In this document: positions 11,663-22,208 of the stretch, one piece after another
Position numbering within the stretch: the stretch's first letter is position 1
Layout: every line of letters starts with the position of its first letter
Assembly (NCBI GenBank): GCA_025765615.1
Contig: JAIVFJ010000004.1
Span: 248,001 to 312,000 of the forward strand
Direction of reading: 5' to 3'
DNA length: 64,000 bases
Source: Zopfochytrium polystomum
Lineage: Eukaryota; Chytridiomycota; Chytridiomycetes; Chytridiales; Chytridiaceae
The notes under the pieces: model-generated
Seen by the model: only the letters and a program-made list of their open reading frames with translations
Databases searched by the model: none
What the model was told of the DNA's origin: nothing
Position numbers and translations under genes: made by a program

Positions 11663-12250
11663 CAGTTGCCAAGGGCCTTGAAAAAAGGGGGATCAACCCA
11701 CCGCAGAGTCCGGTACTGATCGCGATGTACATGGCGTACCACCTAGCACAGAGCCCGAGGTCAGCCGTCGGCCGGTCCTTTTCCACCTCCAGATAAAAAA
11801 AAATAAAAAAAAATAAAAAAAAGAAGCGGCTTGCCATTACCTCCTCGAAAAGTCGTGTTTCCACCTCACGGCCACCCCCATGATCAGGCAACCCAGGATC
11901 TGCGGGTAGACGATGGCCGCGATCGGTGCGCCGTCGAAGGAGGTCCACTGGATCAGCTTGACCCGGACGAGCGTGCCAATGACGGAGAAGAGGGCGAGGC
12001 CCGCCAGGACGGCGGGGAGTGGGGCTGCGACGGTCAGTGAGGGTGGTGGGGGAATGGGCTGGTGCTGGTGGTGCTGCTGCTGGTGCTCCTGGTGGTGGAG
12101 GGAGTCGGGCGACAGGGTGGCGGAGACGGAGGCGAGAAACGGCGGAGTTGGCTTTGTCGACGTCGTCGACGTCGCCGGGTGCGATGGCGGGTGGTGATCC
12201 AGTTGCTGCCGTCGCGGCTCGGGAGGTTGCATTGAGGATGCTGGCGTCAT
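10539..12250 (-). CDS. FEX1: Fluoride export channel, two fused CrcB/Fluc domains (FEX)
   Basis: ATG at 12250 opens MTPASSMQPP, followed by a long His/Gln/Pro-rich cytosolic tail. Domain 1 has a hydrophobic helix with VIGTLVRVKL, YPQILGCLIMGV, then (exon 11742-11702) WYAMYIAISTGLC joined across a GTGGGT intron to GSITTFSTWS. A very Ala-rich linker and helices follow, then PLGTFA spliced to ANMIGTLLIG and GFCGCLTTVSTFTVEL of domain 2; stop at 10541-10539. The repeated G(F/L)CG.(L/I)TT.STF motif is the hallmark of CrcB/Fluc, and fungi fuse two such domains in one plasma-membrane protein that exports fluoride. Introns carry long poly-T/poly-A tracts (about 11632-11662; A-rich 11796-11822). The upstream in-frame TTG (12292) is not a likely eukaryotic start. 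Confidence 0.92.
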
Positions 12251-13439
12251 GAAGGCGGCGGCGAGTTGATCAGCCACACACACGAGAATCAACTGCCCAC
12301 GTGACTTCCCAACGCCTCAACCGAGACGGTGGATTTATTGCAAAACAAAATGTTGGGTGGTTGTTGGAATAAGAAGAAGAAGAAGTTGGGGGGGGTCAAC
12401 GGTCTCTTCTTACGCTCGACCAACGAGCGAGCACCACGGCTTACGGGTGCCAAATGAGTAGGTAGACCACATCGGACGACAACAACGGAAGGCGAAAGGC
12501 GCAATGGCTCCTCCCCAGTCCTCCAGCTTCCTCAACGCAATCAGAATGGAATGACGTGTGCCATCTCGCAATGTGATCGCTTTTGGCACCTCTCAATGCT
12601 TCTTGGGCGAATGAGCCTTTCGGCAAGACCCAACCGCTGTTTAGTCCCCGCCCATTTCAAGGTGGCCATGTAGATTAGGGGTCTGGGCGTTGCGAGGGGG
12701 AGTCTTTCGTTTTGCCTCAGATCGCAGACGAAGAAGAAAGAATGAAAGGGGAGGCTGCGACTCCACCGCATCTCTCATCTGCCAGTCGCCGACCTTTCGC
12801 CGCCAAGCCGCAATTCGGGAAGCCCACAGTTCGCTCGTCGCAAATCGTTGAACGTCAACGCGCCACAACACCAATAGCTGTAGACGCAAATTAGCATGCT
12901 CTTGGATCAGAAGCACCGCAAATAGATAGACCGGCACAACGACCTTACATTCCCACGTATCTATCCAGGGCGATAAGGTGACTTTTCTTTTAGTGTATGT
13001 AGCAACGTAGCGACCCGTACAATCATCCACTCTGCCGAGGCCAATCTCGAAACGCCGCGCGATTGATCAGGAAATGAGCGACATTTGGGTACTGCAAGTG
13101 GCAAGAGTTGACGCTCAGCAGTTCCACAACCAGACCCATTCTCGCTGTCTGCAAACACGCCAGCATGCTAGTGCCAGTCACCAGCGATTCCGCGAGGCAA
13201 GGAATCATGCTTGGGGATTATCGTGCGTTCAGGTCGACCCTCTATCTTCTAGTCAAAGAAGATTGATTTTTACGCAACAGAGAGTGCACCTAAGGGGAAG
13301 CTCGTGGCAGAGGGAGGCTGTGTGCACCTAGGGCAAGCCGTCCCTCCACACCACTAGCCCAGGCGGCAGCTGCGACAGGGGCCTCGCTCGCAACCTTTGC
13401 GCGCCAGCCCCTGAAAAACACAAACATCAACAGACCCCA
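12251..13439. other. Upstream region of FEX; unresolved short frames
   Basis: Minus-strand pieces near 13208-13030 (MIPCLAESLVTGTS.. then YPNVAHFLINRAAFRDWPR) and 12980-12800 (hydrophobic VVVPVYLFAVLL) look weakly protein-like, and some can be joined by plausible GT-AG pairs, but no start, stop or family could be settled. A gene may be present here on the minus strand. Nothing else is recognised. Confidence 0.3.
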
Positions 13440-14880
13440 ATGTGTCGTCATTGCCCTCGTTTCCAGGAAGGTGCGCCCACGCCACCGGACGTACTCGACA
13501 CGGACGAACGCTGTCGCACCGTCGCGGCGGAGCTCCTCCCGTCGCTGCCGTCCTCGAGCGTCTCGGCTCCCGATGCGCCCGTTTCGACGTTCGATGGGTC
13601 CGTCGGCGGCGGATCCGGCGGAGATCTTTCGTCCAAGAGGCCGCCGGGCGGTAAAGGACCTCTTCCAGGCGGTAAGCCTCGCAAAAGGGTTCTTCACAAC
13701 GGTGGGGGATGTAAACGACGGGGGCAGTAGGGAGCTCTGAGGGTGTGCGGACGGGTACGGCGGGTACGGCGGGAGGAGCGAGGCGTGTCGCAGGGTCGGT
13801 GGCAGGGGCCGAATGCGAACGGATCACATTCTGCCCCACCTTTTCCAAGACCTTTTACCTTACGCCTAACGGCAGGAACGGATGAGCACGACCCGACAGC
13901 GAGCGACGCACTGCAGCGACAGCAGTTCGACAGTGCAGCGCAAATGCTAGATGCACGTCGACGAGACGGTCCCATCCCGGAAGCGCTCCCGCACGAAAGG
14001 TCCACCCGCGAATCCGATCGTCAAGCAGACGGACCGCCCGAGTCAAGCAACAGTTCCTGCAGTCGCCAGTGTTGCGGATCTCGCCCGTCAGCCCATGTGA
14101 GTTTGCAAAGACGGTTGACGGAGTGAAGTGGGAAGAAACACTTACTATCCTATTTCTTCCCGGGCTCCTTCGACCCAACCAAAGGTGTCGTCATCGGTAC
14201 AAGGTCGAGATGAGACGAACGAGGTGCGCGACTCGACGGTGGGAGAACCAAGGCAGGCTTGCAACATCGCTCCGGGAGCTCTTCACGCGGGGAGCGAATC
14301 AGATGTATTGGAAACGCGCAAAAACGCCGGCTGCGTACCTCCTCCGGCTCCAGTCACGTCGCCCGGCGTTCGATCGAACATGGCGGTGCCGTTAAATCCA
14401 ATGCCTCCGCCGGCACCGTGCGTGCGTTCCAATGACTACCCGCCGCGCTGCGAAAGATCCCCGTCGGCGAACGCAAGCCACGTCGGGCTTCCAGAGTCTT
14501 TTGCTCCGCGCTCAGCCCTCGTGCAGGCTGTCGGCCCCGCCCGCGTCTCTTCAGCAAGCAGCCTTTCCCGTCCGCGCGTCGAGTCGCCGCCGCCTCCGTC
14601 GACGATCCCACCGCCGCCCGTCTGCCCGGCCGGCTCGCCCGAGGCGCCGACAGACGCGCAACCGCGGCAGCGGCAGCGGCGTCCTCGGGACGGCGGCGGC
14701 GGCGGCGGCGGCGCGTCTGGTTCCTCGGCGTTCCACAAGAGCCGGCGGGAGCTGTTGCGCGAGCGGGAGAGGCTGCAACTCGAGCAAGACGCCTTGCTGC
14801 GGGGGCTGGCGCAGCTCGCTGGCGAGCGAGAAAAGCTGATGGGCGTGACGAGGACGACGATTCCTTCTCGGAGGAAGTGA
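13440..14880 (+). CDS. Pro/Ser/Gly-rich protein with C-terminal coiled coil, family unknown
   Basis: Three exons fit one frame: 13440-13671, 13876-14096 and 14185-14880 (introns GTAAGC..GGCAG and GTGAGT..CAAAG). The product is mostly disordered: DVLDTDERCRTVAAELLPSL, Gly-rich runs, a Gln-rich stretch (SDALQRQQFDSAAQMLDARR), long Pro/Ser segments and a Gly8 run, then a strongly charged heptad-like end around SRRELLRERERLQLEQDALL (about 14735-14850), stop TGA 14878-14880. The start is uncertain: ATG 13440 works, but CGTTTCCAG at 13463-13471 could be an acceptor for an upstream exon. Minus-strand frames over 13350-13850 are also open, so the strand call rests mainly on the phase-consistent introns and the coiled coil. 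No family is recognised. Confidence 0.5.
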
Positions 14881-15312
14881 CCTGTAGCACGAGTTTAGCT
14901 TCGACCGGTCAGGAGAAACTGGGTTTGGACTTTCGAACAGAACAAAAAGGAGGGTTAGGGGGCTCAAAATGGAACTGAGAAAAGTGGAAAACAAAAATAT
15001 CTCGGCGCACTCCACTGCGGAACAGTCGGCGGTTGGACTTGGGCAGATGATGCCTTGGAAAAAGAACAAATGAACAATGATTTTTTTCTTTTTTCCTTTT
15101 TTGTCCTTGTTGTTGTTGGAGGGTGGTAATGGTCCAGGCCTGATCGCCCGCGGCTGCGGCGTGGCGGGGATTCGTAGTCGGTGGGCTAGAGAAGCGAGCG
15201 GCGTCGGTCAGCAGCCAAAAGTCAAGGCGTGGCTGGAGGAGATGACGGAGGCTGTTGAGAGGGAGAGGGGGAGAGAGAGTGTGTGTGAGAGTGAGAGTGA
15301 GAGTGAGGGTGA

Positions 15313-15365
<53 letters not shown>

Positions 15366-16250
15366 AAGAAAGGGAACAAAGAGAGGAGGCGTGGTTGTCG
15401 CCATGGGTTGGACACGGGGATCGGAGAACTTCGTTGATTGTTTTCCCTTCTTCGTGTTTGTATATTTACTTTCTTGATTTTTGTGAGTCACGAAAGAGTT
15501 TGCCTCAGATTTTTTTGCGATCTGGTTGGGCAGCCACACCTAACGGAACACCATGGAAACAAACGCAAACTCGATCCGATCGAATGAATCCCAACAAAAG
15601 TCAGTGCTTTGTTTGTTTATTTTATTTAACTTGCGCATGTCCTGCCGGTGCTTCGTCATCCGCCCACAGCGATGTTTGCAGTACACAGTGCTACACATAT
15701 GTGTGCATTCTCCACTGAGAAATGAAGTCGAGTCTGGGTTGGTTGGCTGAGGATTGAAATCCGGCACACGAATAAGAAATACAGTAGATGAAAGGTCATA
15801 CCGTACGCATTGAGAACATGGTGCTTTCGGCTACGAAGGGATCGATCACTCATTCTTCCCTCGCAGCTCAGCTCGGACGGAGGCCGCAGGCGTGTATTTC
15901 GAAGGCATGGAAGAAAGGAGGCGACGACGCATCCCCCCCTGCATCAAGCAATGTCCAATCCAATGTCTCTTTGTTTACTGTTTATGCAGCTTCACCTGCT
16001 CGTGTCGCTTTCACCAGTCGCCAGTCGCGCTTGTCCTGTGGTTTGTTGTATTGTGCGCCTGTTCATTTATGATTCTTTCAAGACTCCCATGATCAGTTTT
16101 TGCTGCCTTCACATCGAATCAACCCAGAATCGACTTCGTTCTTGTTATCATCGATGTGCCAGCGCAATGATCACAAACAGTCGCGGGGGATCATAGCAAA
16201 CGGGGGAAAAATAGAGATCGAGAGAGGGTTTGTGGGTCTACTGGCGGGTA
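14881..16250. other. Intergenic region with a GAGAGT/GTGAGA satellite
   Basis: The region contains a hexanucleotide-type microsatellite (about 15264-15366), T-rich tracts and several short unsupported frames. The minus-strand Leu/Ser/His-rich frames are translations of the satellite. No gene or structural RNA could be supported. Confidence 0.4.
15264..15366. repeat. (GAGAGT)/(GTGAGA) microsatellite
   Basis: The stretch is a purine-rich tract built from GAGAGT and GTGAGA steps with minor interruptions. Confidence 0.9.
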
Positions 16251-17000
16251 CTACATTCGGCGACCCGCCCGCGCTGCGGGCATCATCATCGCGCCGCGCC
16301 CCCGTCCGCCGCCGCCGCCGCCGCCGGTGCGCGCGACAAACCGCGCCCTCGCCTTGCACTCTTCGCGCTGCGCGCGCGACCGCATGCGCTCGGCGGCCCG
16401 CAGCTGCAGCTGCAGCCGCAGGAGGTCCTCGCCCGTCGTCCGGCGCTCCTCACGCGCGGACGCCGTCGACGCCGCCGCCGCCGCCGCTGTGGCGCCCCAG
16501 CGCCCGCCGTTCTCCGGACGCGCCGCCCTCGTCGACTCCATCTGCACGGCCTCCCAGTGCCAGGTCGACGCTATCGTCGGCACGGCATCGCAGTGCCAGA
16601 ACGACGTTATCGTCGGCACGGCATCCCAGTCCAAGTCGAACCACCTCTTGATCTCGATTGGCGACGCGTCGTGGTCGCTGTACATGCTGAACATCATGAA
16701 GCCGCATCGATCCCACCGCGCGCGGCGCTTGGCCTCCAGGTACGCGGCGTACATCTTCCGCACCAAGTCGGCGGCGCGGTCGCGGACGAGCCGGTCGCGC
16801 GCGGCGGCGGCGGCCGCGTGGGCGCGGAGCAGGGTGGCGGCGCGGTAAGCGGTGGCGGCGTCGCCGAGGCCTCCGGCGAGCAGCGCGGCGCAGATCGCTG
16901 ACGCGATTGGGTAGGGTAGTGGGACGGCGGCGGCGACGGCGGCGGCGCCGGAGTGCGGGCGCTCTTGCTGCGAGGGGTTGGTCCCCCAAGATGGATTCAT
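16251..17000 (-). CDS. Ala/Arg-rich hypothetical protein with an internal 12-residue repeat
   Basis: A single open frame runs from ATG 17000-16998 to TAG 16253-16251, 249 residues. After MNPSWGTNPSQQERPH comes a long alanine-rich helical region (AICAALLAGGLGDAATAYRA, then AADLVRKMYAAYLEAKRRAR), a central aromatic segment with FMMFSMYSDHD and IKRWFDLDWDAVPTI, and a basic Ala/Gly-rich tail. The central part holds a tandem repeat DAVPTITSFWHC / DAVPTIASTWHW / EAVQ encoded by a 36-nt unit at 16545-16635. The extreme GC content means other frames are open too, but this one has the only non-degenerate core. A longer upstream extension would need a TTG start. No family is recognised. Confidence 0.55.
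   Translation of the reverse strand: MNPSWGTNPSQQERPHSGAAAVAAAVPLPYPIASAICAALLAGGLGDAATAYRAATLLRAHAAAAAARDRLVRDRAADLVRKMYAAYLEAKRRARWDRCGFMMFSMYSDHDASPIEIKRWFDLDWDAVPTITSFWHCDAVPTIASTWHWEAVQMESTRAARPENGGRWGATAAAAAASTASAREERRTTGEDLLRLQLQLRAAERMRSRAQREECKARARFVARTGGGGGGGRGRGAMMMPAARAGRRM
16545..16635. repeat. 36-bp tandem repeat, about 2.5 copies, inside the Ala-rich ORF
   Basis: Units begin CACGGC(C/A)TC at 16545, 16581 and 16617 and differ by a few substitutions, keeping the reading frame (12 codons). Confidence 0.85.
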
Positions 17001-17378
17001 ACCGGGGGTGGCGCGGGTGGGAAGTTTGAATGATAGCGGGTGGCGACGCAAGACAGACACTTCACGTTGGGGAGATGGGGGCAATCGTGGGTTAATAAGG
17101 AAAAAAAAACCATTTTGGGGGGAATTTGGGTTCCCCGTTTCCTCAGCCGTCTCGGCAAGGTGGAGGTTTCAATGCTCTCTGAGTATGTTTTAAGCGTGCT
17201 ATGCACCACCACGCCACCTCAACCGGCTGAAGGACTGCGGGCACGTAGAAGAAAGGGTTTCTATTCTATGTATCGCGTCATCTTCCGCGAGGAAACAAAT
17301 CCACAAAAGCATACACCAAAAAGAAAAGCAAACCAAAAAGAAGCAACACCAAAAACATGCTTAAATCCACTCTGAAGT
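17001..17378. other. Short intergenic stretch, nothing recognised
   Basis: It lies between the start of the Ala-rich ORF and the 3' end of the PIG-L gene. An A-rich run occurs at 17100-17110. No supported feature. Confidence 0.4.
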
Positions 17379-20103
17379 TTAAGCGCCCATGACAACGATT
17401 TCAGCGAGACCAACATTCAGAGTCGACGGTGAGACGCTCGTCACCTTCAGCTGCAGAGTTGAAGCCGTGAAAGTCCTGGGCAAGCTGATCGGCGTCGCTG
17501 TGCCATCGTTGTTGAGTTCACCGAAATTTACAGAGGAGACCTTGCTGCCGTCCGTGAAAGTCAGGATGCCCGCGAGAATCTGGTCGTCTTCGTTTGGCCG
17601 ATCGAATAAGGTCACTCGCGTGATTTGCACCGCTGACGGCCAAGTCAGGGTGAGAGTCGCTCCCGCTCCTTCGCCGTTCGAAGCCCACTGCCATTAGTAG
17701 AACATCGCAGGTCAAGTTAGAGAACGAAAAAACAATTGTACCCAATCGCCGTTACCTCTTTTGTAAAGGTTCCCGATCCATCCTTGCGGTAACCGTCGAC
17801 AACGCCGTCGACAGCCCTCGACGCACCTTGCTGTTGGTTCGTTGCCGCCGAAGACGCCGACGTGGCAGCTTTCGGCGCGATATTGGTTGCCGGACTCTGC
17901 TGCGTCCTTACGCTCGCGTTTGAATTGAAGACCTCGATTTCGGCTAGCCCCACCGAGCCTGTGCGGTCGCTGACGCTCGTGACCGTAAACTTCAACGACG
18001 ACGCGGTGACTGGACGCGTCAAGTTCACGACCGTCGGCGCCCCGGCATTGTCCAGGCTCGAAACGCTGACCGTCGTGCCGTCGTCAAACTGGACGGTCGC
18101 CCCCTTGACCCAGTCGTTCAAGTTTGGCCGGTCGGACAGAACCAGCGAGTCAATCACAACGCGGTCGGCCCAGCTGAGCATCAGCCACGCGCCGACGGCT
18201 TCGTCCTTGGACGCCCACTCGGCCTGGTAGTTCGCCGGGAACCCCGCCACCACGCCGTCGACGGCCTTCTCCGCAGGTCTGATCCGGCGCCCCCGACGAC
18301 GCCATCGCGATCGCCAGCCGCGCGAGGTTCCGCCCCGCCTCCACCGCCGCCGTCTCGCTGAACGCCTGCAGCTCCGCCAGCCCCACGGTCCCCGTCGACC
18401 CCGAGCACCCCGTGACGGTCACCGTCAACGCGTTCGCCACCACCGGGGCAGTCAGCGCCACAACCGTCGCGGAGCCGTCGTTCGCCAGCTCACCGAAAGA
18501 CTGCGATGCTGCCGTCCGAAAAGGTGACGTAGCCGTGCGTGATCTGGTCGTTTTCGTTCGGCCGATCGTACAGTACCAGCGAAGAGAGGTTCTGCGGCGC
18601 GGCCCACTGCAGCGTAAACGTGGTCCCCGCCTTCCCGCCGTCCGACGCCCACTCGTTTGTCGAGTTCTCCGGGTAGCCTTTGATGATCCGGTCAATGGCT
18701 TTGGAGGGAACCTGTCCGGTCGCGGATGAGGCGCTCGACGCGAAGGCGGTGGCGGCCGGCGCGACGTTCAGGCCTTTGAGAAGCGGCGGATACTGGGGCG
18801 ATCCCGAGGACGACGACTGCTTGCGATCGGCGGTCGCTTGGTACTGCCGGAGGAGATATGCGCTGTAATCTTGGCCCTGGCAGTCGTTTTGGTTTTGGCA
18901 AATGTACCTGTCGAACGGCGTGTACGCAAAGAAAGCGTCAGACTTGATGCGAAAATCGGATGAGCTGGTGTCCAGGGTCGGGTCGAAGTTTTTGACGGGA
19001 TAGTCCATGTAGCCAGTCAACGTTGCACTGGGCAGCGCAAATCTGCGCGCGGCCTCAGCCGCGAACCTTGCTGTGGTCAAGTGATCCGAATGGTCGCCAG
19101 CGTCATAGTCCGAAAAGAAATCTTGCACGCGAACGCGCTCTGGCTTTCGTGCGATCAGGATTTCGGCGAGCGCTTGCTTCAGAGTCGTGTTTGTCCACGT
19201 GTTTATTCCGTCGATGCTTCCGATAGTTGGTATCTTGCCAAAGTACAGCTGGCGAAGGGACTGAAACCCTGTCGGACTTGAAGCCGGTCTGCGTTTTGAA
19301 GATAGAAAGTGCCAGCCAGTCCAAGAATCAAAATTTGCTGGACACCAATTCCTCCCTACATACCCCACTGCCGTTGCCGTCAGGTAAACGGAAAAATACT
19401 CGCTGAATCTTGGGTGCTTGCACCAGAGTTCGAACGATCACATTCTGGCCAGCAAAGTTTGCGCGAACCCTATTTGCGGGGGGCAGAGGTGATGCGCCAG
19501 GCGTCAAGTAGGGCTATGTGGGCACATGAAACAAACTCTGTGGCGTCCGGGGTTATTGTGATCATTTCGTTAGTTGGGCCGCATATCTTCTGGATCGTCG
19601 GCAAGCCGCTTGAAGAGCTGACGTTGGCCATCAAGGCGTATGCTTTTTCGTTTCCGAGCTCTCGGCATTCGGCAAACTCGAGTCCGTTGTCTGTGCGAGA
19701 CGGCAAAGAAGAGAAGGGAATCACGTCAGGGAGGAGCGGTTGGTTAGGAGCGGTGACGACCTTCAGCGTGGAGAATACAATTTCTCGCGCAAAAGTACCT
19801 CCGTCGCCAGACGTTAGAAACACCGCTGTGACACAGTTTCGGCTCGCAATATCCTTCGCCAGGTCAGGAGACTGGAAGAGAAGATCATCGTCCGGGTGTG
19901 CGACTATGTAAACAGATCCGCTAAAGGCGAAGAATGTGAGCTTGCGGAACTTTGAACGATAGAAACAGAGAGAGGGAGGCAGATAGAGGCAGAGCAGGAC
20001 AGAGAGCAAGAGAGAAAGAGCTAAGAGAGTGCGCGAGAGAGATGTACAGACAAAGAGACCGAGAGGAACAGAGACAGAGAGGGACAGAGTGAGAGAGGGA
20101 CAG

Positions 20104-20190
<87 letters not shown>

Positions 20191-20288
20191 AACCCGACGC
20201 AGTTGAACGTGCCGGCAGTGACGCCGGCCAAGAGGGAGCACAAGAGGGCCGCCAGGAGGACTGGGCGCGCGAGCCATGGTGGCGTCAT
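17379..20288 (-). CDS. Secreted PIG-L/LmbE-type deacetylase with three discoidin-like modules, frame-broken
   Basis: ATG 20288 opens a signal peptide (MTPPWLARPVLLAALLCSLL..AGTFNCVG), then a 273-bp intron (20193-19921) filled by (CT)n on this strand. Exon 2 has the PIG-L zinc motif VAHPDDDLLF, and a later exon has FSDYDAGDHSDH, the second metal-binding part. The family de-N-acetylates GlcNAc-type substrates; a signal peptide plus carbohydrate-binding-like modules suggests an extracellular or ER-lumenal glycan substrate. Three repeats of about 140 residues follow, each with (F/Y)DRPN(E/L)(N/D)D, an (F)(S/D/T)DG(S/T) strand and GLAE(L/I) near its end, resembling F5/8-type C modules. An intron at about 17755-17692 carries CTACTAAT near its end, a good branch site. 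Three single-base frame breaks: after ITSAP at the C6 run 19480-19485; near 18510 after FSDGSIA; near 18275 after SGAPDQ. Stop TAA 17381-17379. Family is sure; intactness is not. Confidence 0.82.
20107..20188. repeat. Pure (GA)n microsatellite, about 41 units, inside intron 1 of the PIG-L gene
   Basis: An uninterrupted GA run on the plus strand (CT on the coding strand) reaching to 5 bp from the intron donor. Confidence 0.95.
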
Positions 20289-20476
20289 GGCGAGAGAAAG
20301 GGACGGAGAGAGGAAAAGAGAGTTCGAAAGAGAAGAGAGAGTGATTGAGAGAAACAGGCGCAATGTGGGATTGAGACGAAAGAGAGAAATGGGCGGCGCT
20401 TTTATCGGAGTCCCGCGCTTTTTTTTTCCCTGGCCTTGTCTCGCGCACTCAGGCAAATCTCTCTTTCACTCACTCA

Positions 20477-20524
<48 letters not shown>

Positions 20525-20528
20525 CTCA

Positions 20529-20560
<32 letters not shown>

Positions 20561-22208
20561 TTCTCTCTCTCTGTCTCTCTCTCTCTTCTCTCTTTCTCTT
20601 TCCCTCTCTCCCGATGAAAGGCGGAGAATTTTAACTTTCTCGCTGGCGCACCAAAAAAGGCAAGACGGGATGAGGAAAGAGAGATAAGTCCGCAAGCCAG
20701 TTATAATTTTCGTGACGGCAGCATTTCGTTTTTGTGTTGATGGGTTTTTTGTCACTCGTGCAGCGTGTGACCAGCGAGCAACCATATGTATATACATATG
20801 CGTGCAGGCCGACAAATTTTTGTTTATTTATTTATTATTTGCGCTGTTGCGATGTGCCAAAATCCTTCATAATTACCAATCCAACATTCCATTGCTGCAA
20901 GCGACAAAAAATAGAACAGAACGTCACCTTGTTGCCAAATTTGGCAAGTCAAAGCTGGGAGGCACCTGGGGGGCACTCACCCAGGTGTTTGGCTGAGCCA
21001 ACCAACACCCACTCCCACCATAGCCATTGGCGTCATCTCCGATTGGCATTTTTCTTTTCTTTCATTGCCAGTCTGGCGCCGCCTGGCCACTCGCCAAACT
21101 CAACTAATATTCACCCCATTGGAGAGTCATCCCCTCCTCCGAAAATTCTTCCTTCCAATGGCGACGGTGTCGTCGACTCGACTTTGACTTCACTGGCGCG
21201 ACAACGACCGCACGGTAACCAAACCCGCGATCAACACGGCAGACCGCGGCCGCTGCGCCGTCAACAGCCACGTCCGCCTTCCTCACTGCCTTTTTGGTCC
21301 CCTTCCCCGTGACCGCAAACCCACCCCTTGATTTAAGGTTGGTGTGAAGGGCGCCACCCGTTATCTTCCGCCATCGACATCAAATGGAGCTGAAAAGTAT
21401 TGTTCAGATCAGAGACAAGTTTGGTTGGATGGCAGCAGCAAGTTGTGACGAGAGCCGCAATGAAGCCGGTGCCAGGTGAGTGAGTCCAAAAAAAAAAAGT
21501 AACCATGCACGCCTGTGTGTCGCTGTCTCTGTCTCACGAAGAGACGAGAGGACGTCTCGGCGGCGGGCGATGGGGGCACTTGTTTTTTTTTTCTTTTTTC
21601 AGCCCGGGAGACAGGGACAAAGACAGAGAGGCAGGGTGTTGTGTGTGCGTGCTTGAATGAATTCAACGTCGCAAGTCAACCCCAAGGTCGCAAGATTGTA
21701 CGTTTTTCCGATTCACGCACATCGCCGAGTCCACAGTGGCTTACGCTAGTGGTGCCGACACCCACGATTACTAATGACGCGAAGTTCAGCGCAAGGAATG
21801 GTCCGTTAGTGCAAGTACCTTGACCTCCCATACGCAGGCCCTTATTGGTCCCCGCGTGCCAGCCCCACTTCACTGCATCCCAGGAGCGGTTATCTCATCC
21901 CAATCCGCCCTCTTGTGCCGGTTCCGATGAGGGTGGCACACACTACACCCCCCGCCGTTGGGCTGGCCGGTCTTCGACCACAGGCCAGGCCGAGGATGAA
22001 TATCCTGCTTGTCGCTGAAAGGTCTCATATGTGAGAGTGCATTGGGCAGATCGTGTCCACGCGAGAGAGATCGGATCGTTCATGGGTTGGGCCGCCATTC
22101 TGCCAAAATCCTCCGACTTGTCCATCGTTTTCAAATACAGTCGGACATTGAATTTTGCCACTCAGCAGACCAACCCTCAACGACCCCCACCCCCCCGCCC
22201 CCACAGCG
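20289..22208. other. Divergent intergenic region between PIG-L and APSES genes
   Basis: It holds the CT satellite, an imperfect dyad CACCTGGGGGGCACTC..CCCAGGTG (about 20960-20985) and short frames such as a Pro/Arg-rich one at 21100-21315 that I cannot support. It probably contains both promoters and 5' UTRs. Confidence 0.4.
20480..20605. repeat. (CT)n microsatellite with CA patch upstream of the PIG-L gene
   Basis: CT repeats with a short (CA)n insert near 20550-20560. It is inverted relative to the (GA)n tract about 290 bp away, so the two can pair. Confidence 0.95.

Noticed and set aside
12250..12292. Upstream TTG as start of FEX
   Set aside because: The first ATG at 12250 serves, and near-cognate starts are unlikely without evidence.
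19921..20456. Leu/Ser-run ORFs through the PIG-L region
   Set aside because: They arise from reading through the CT microsatellite, which lies in an intron.
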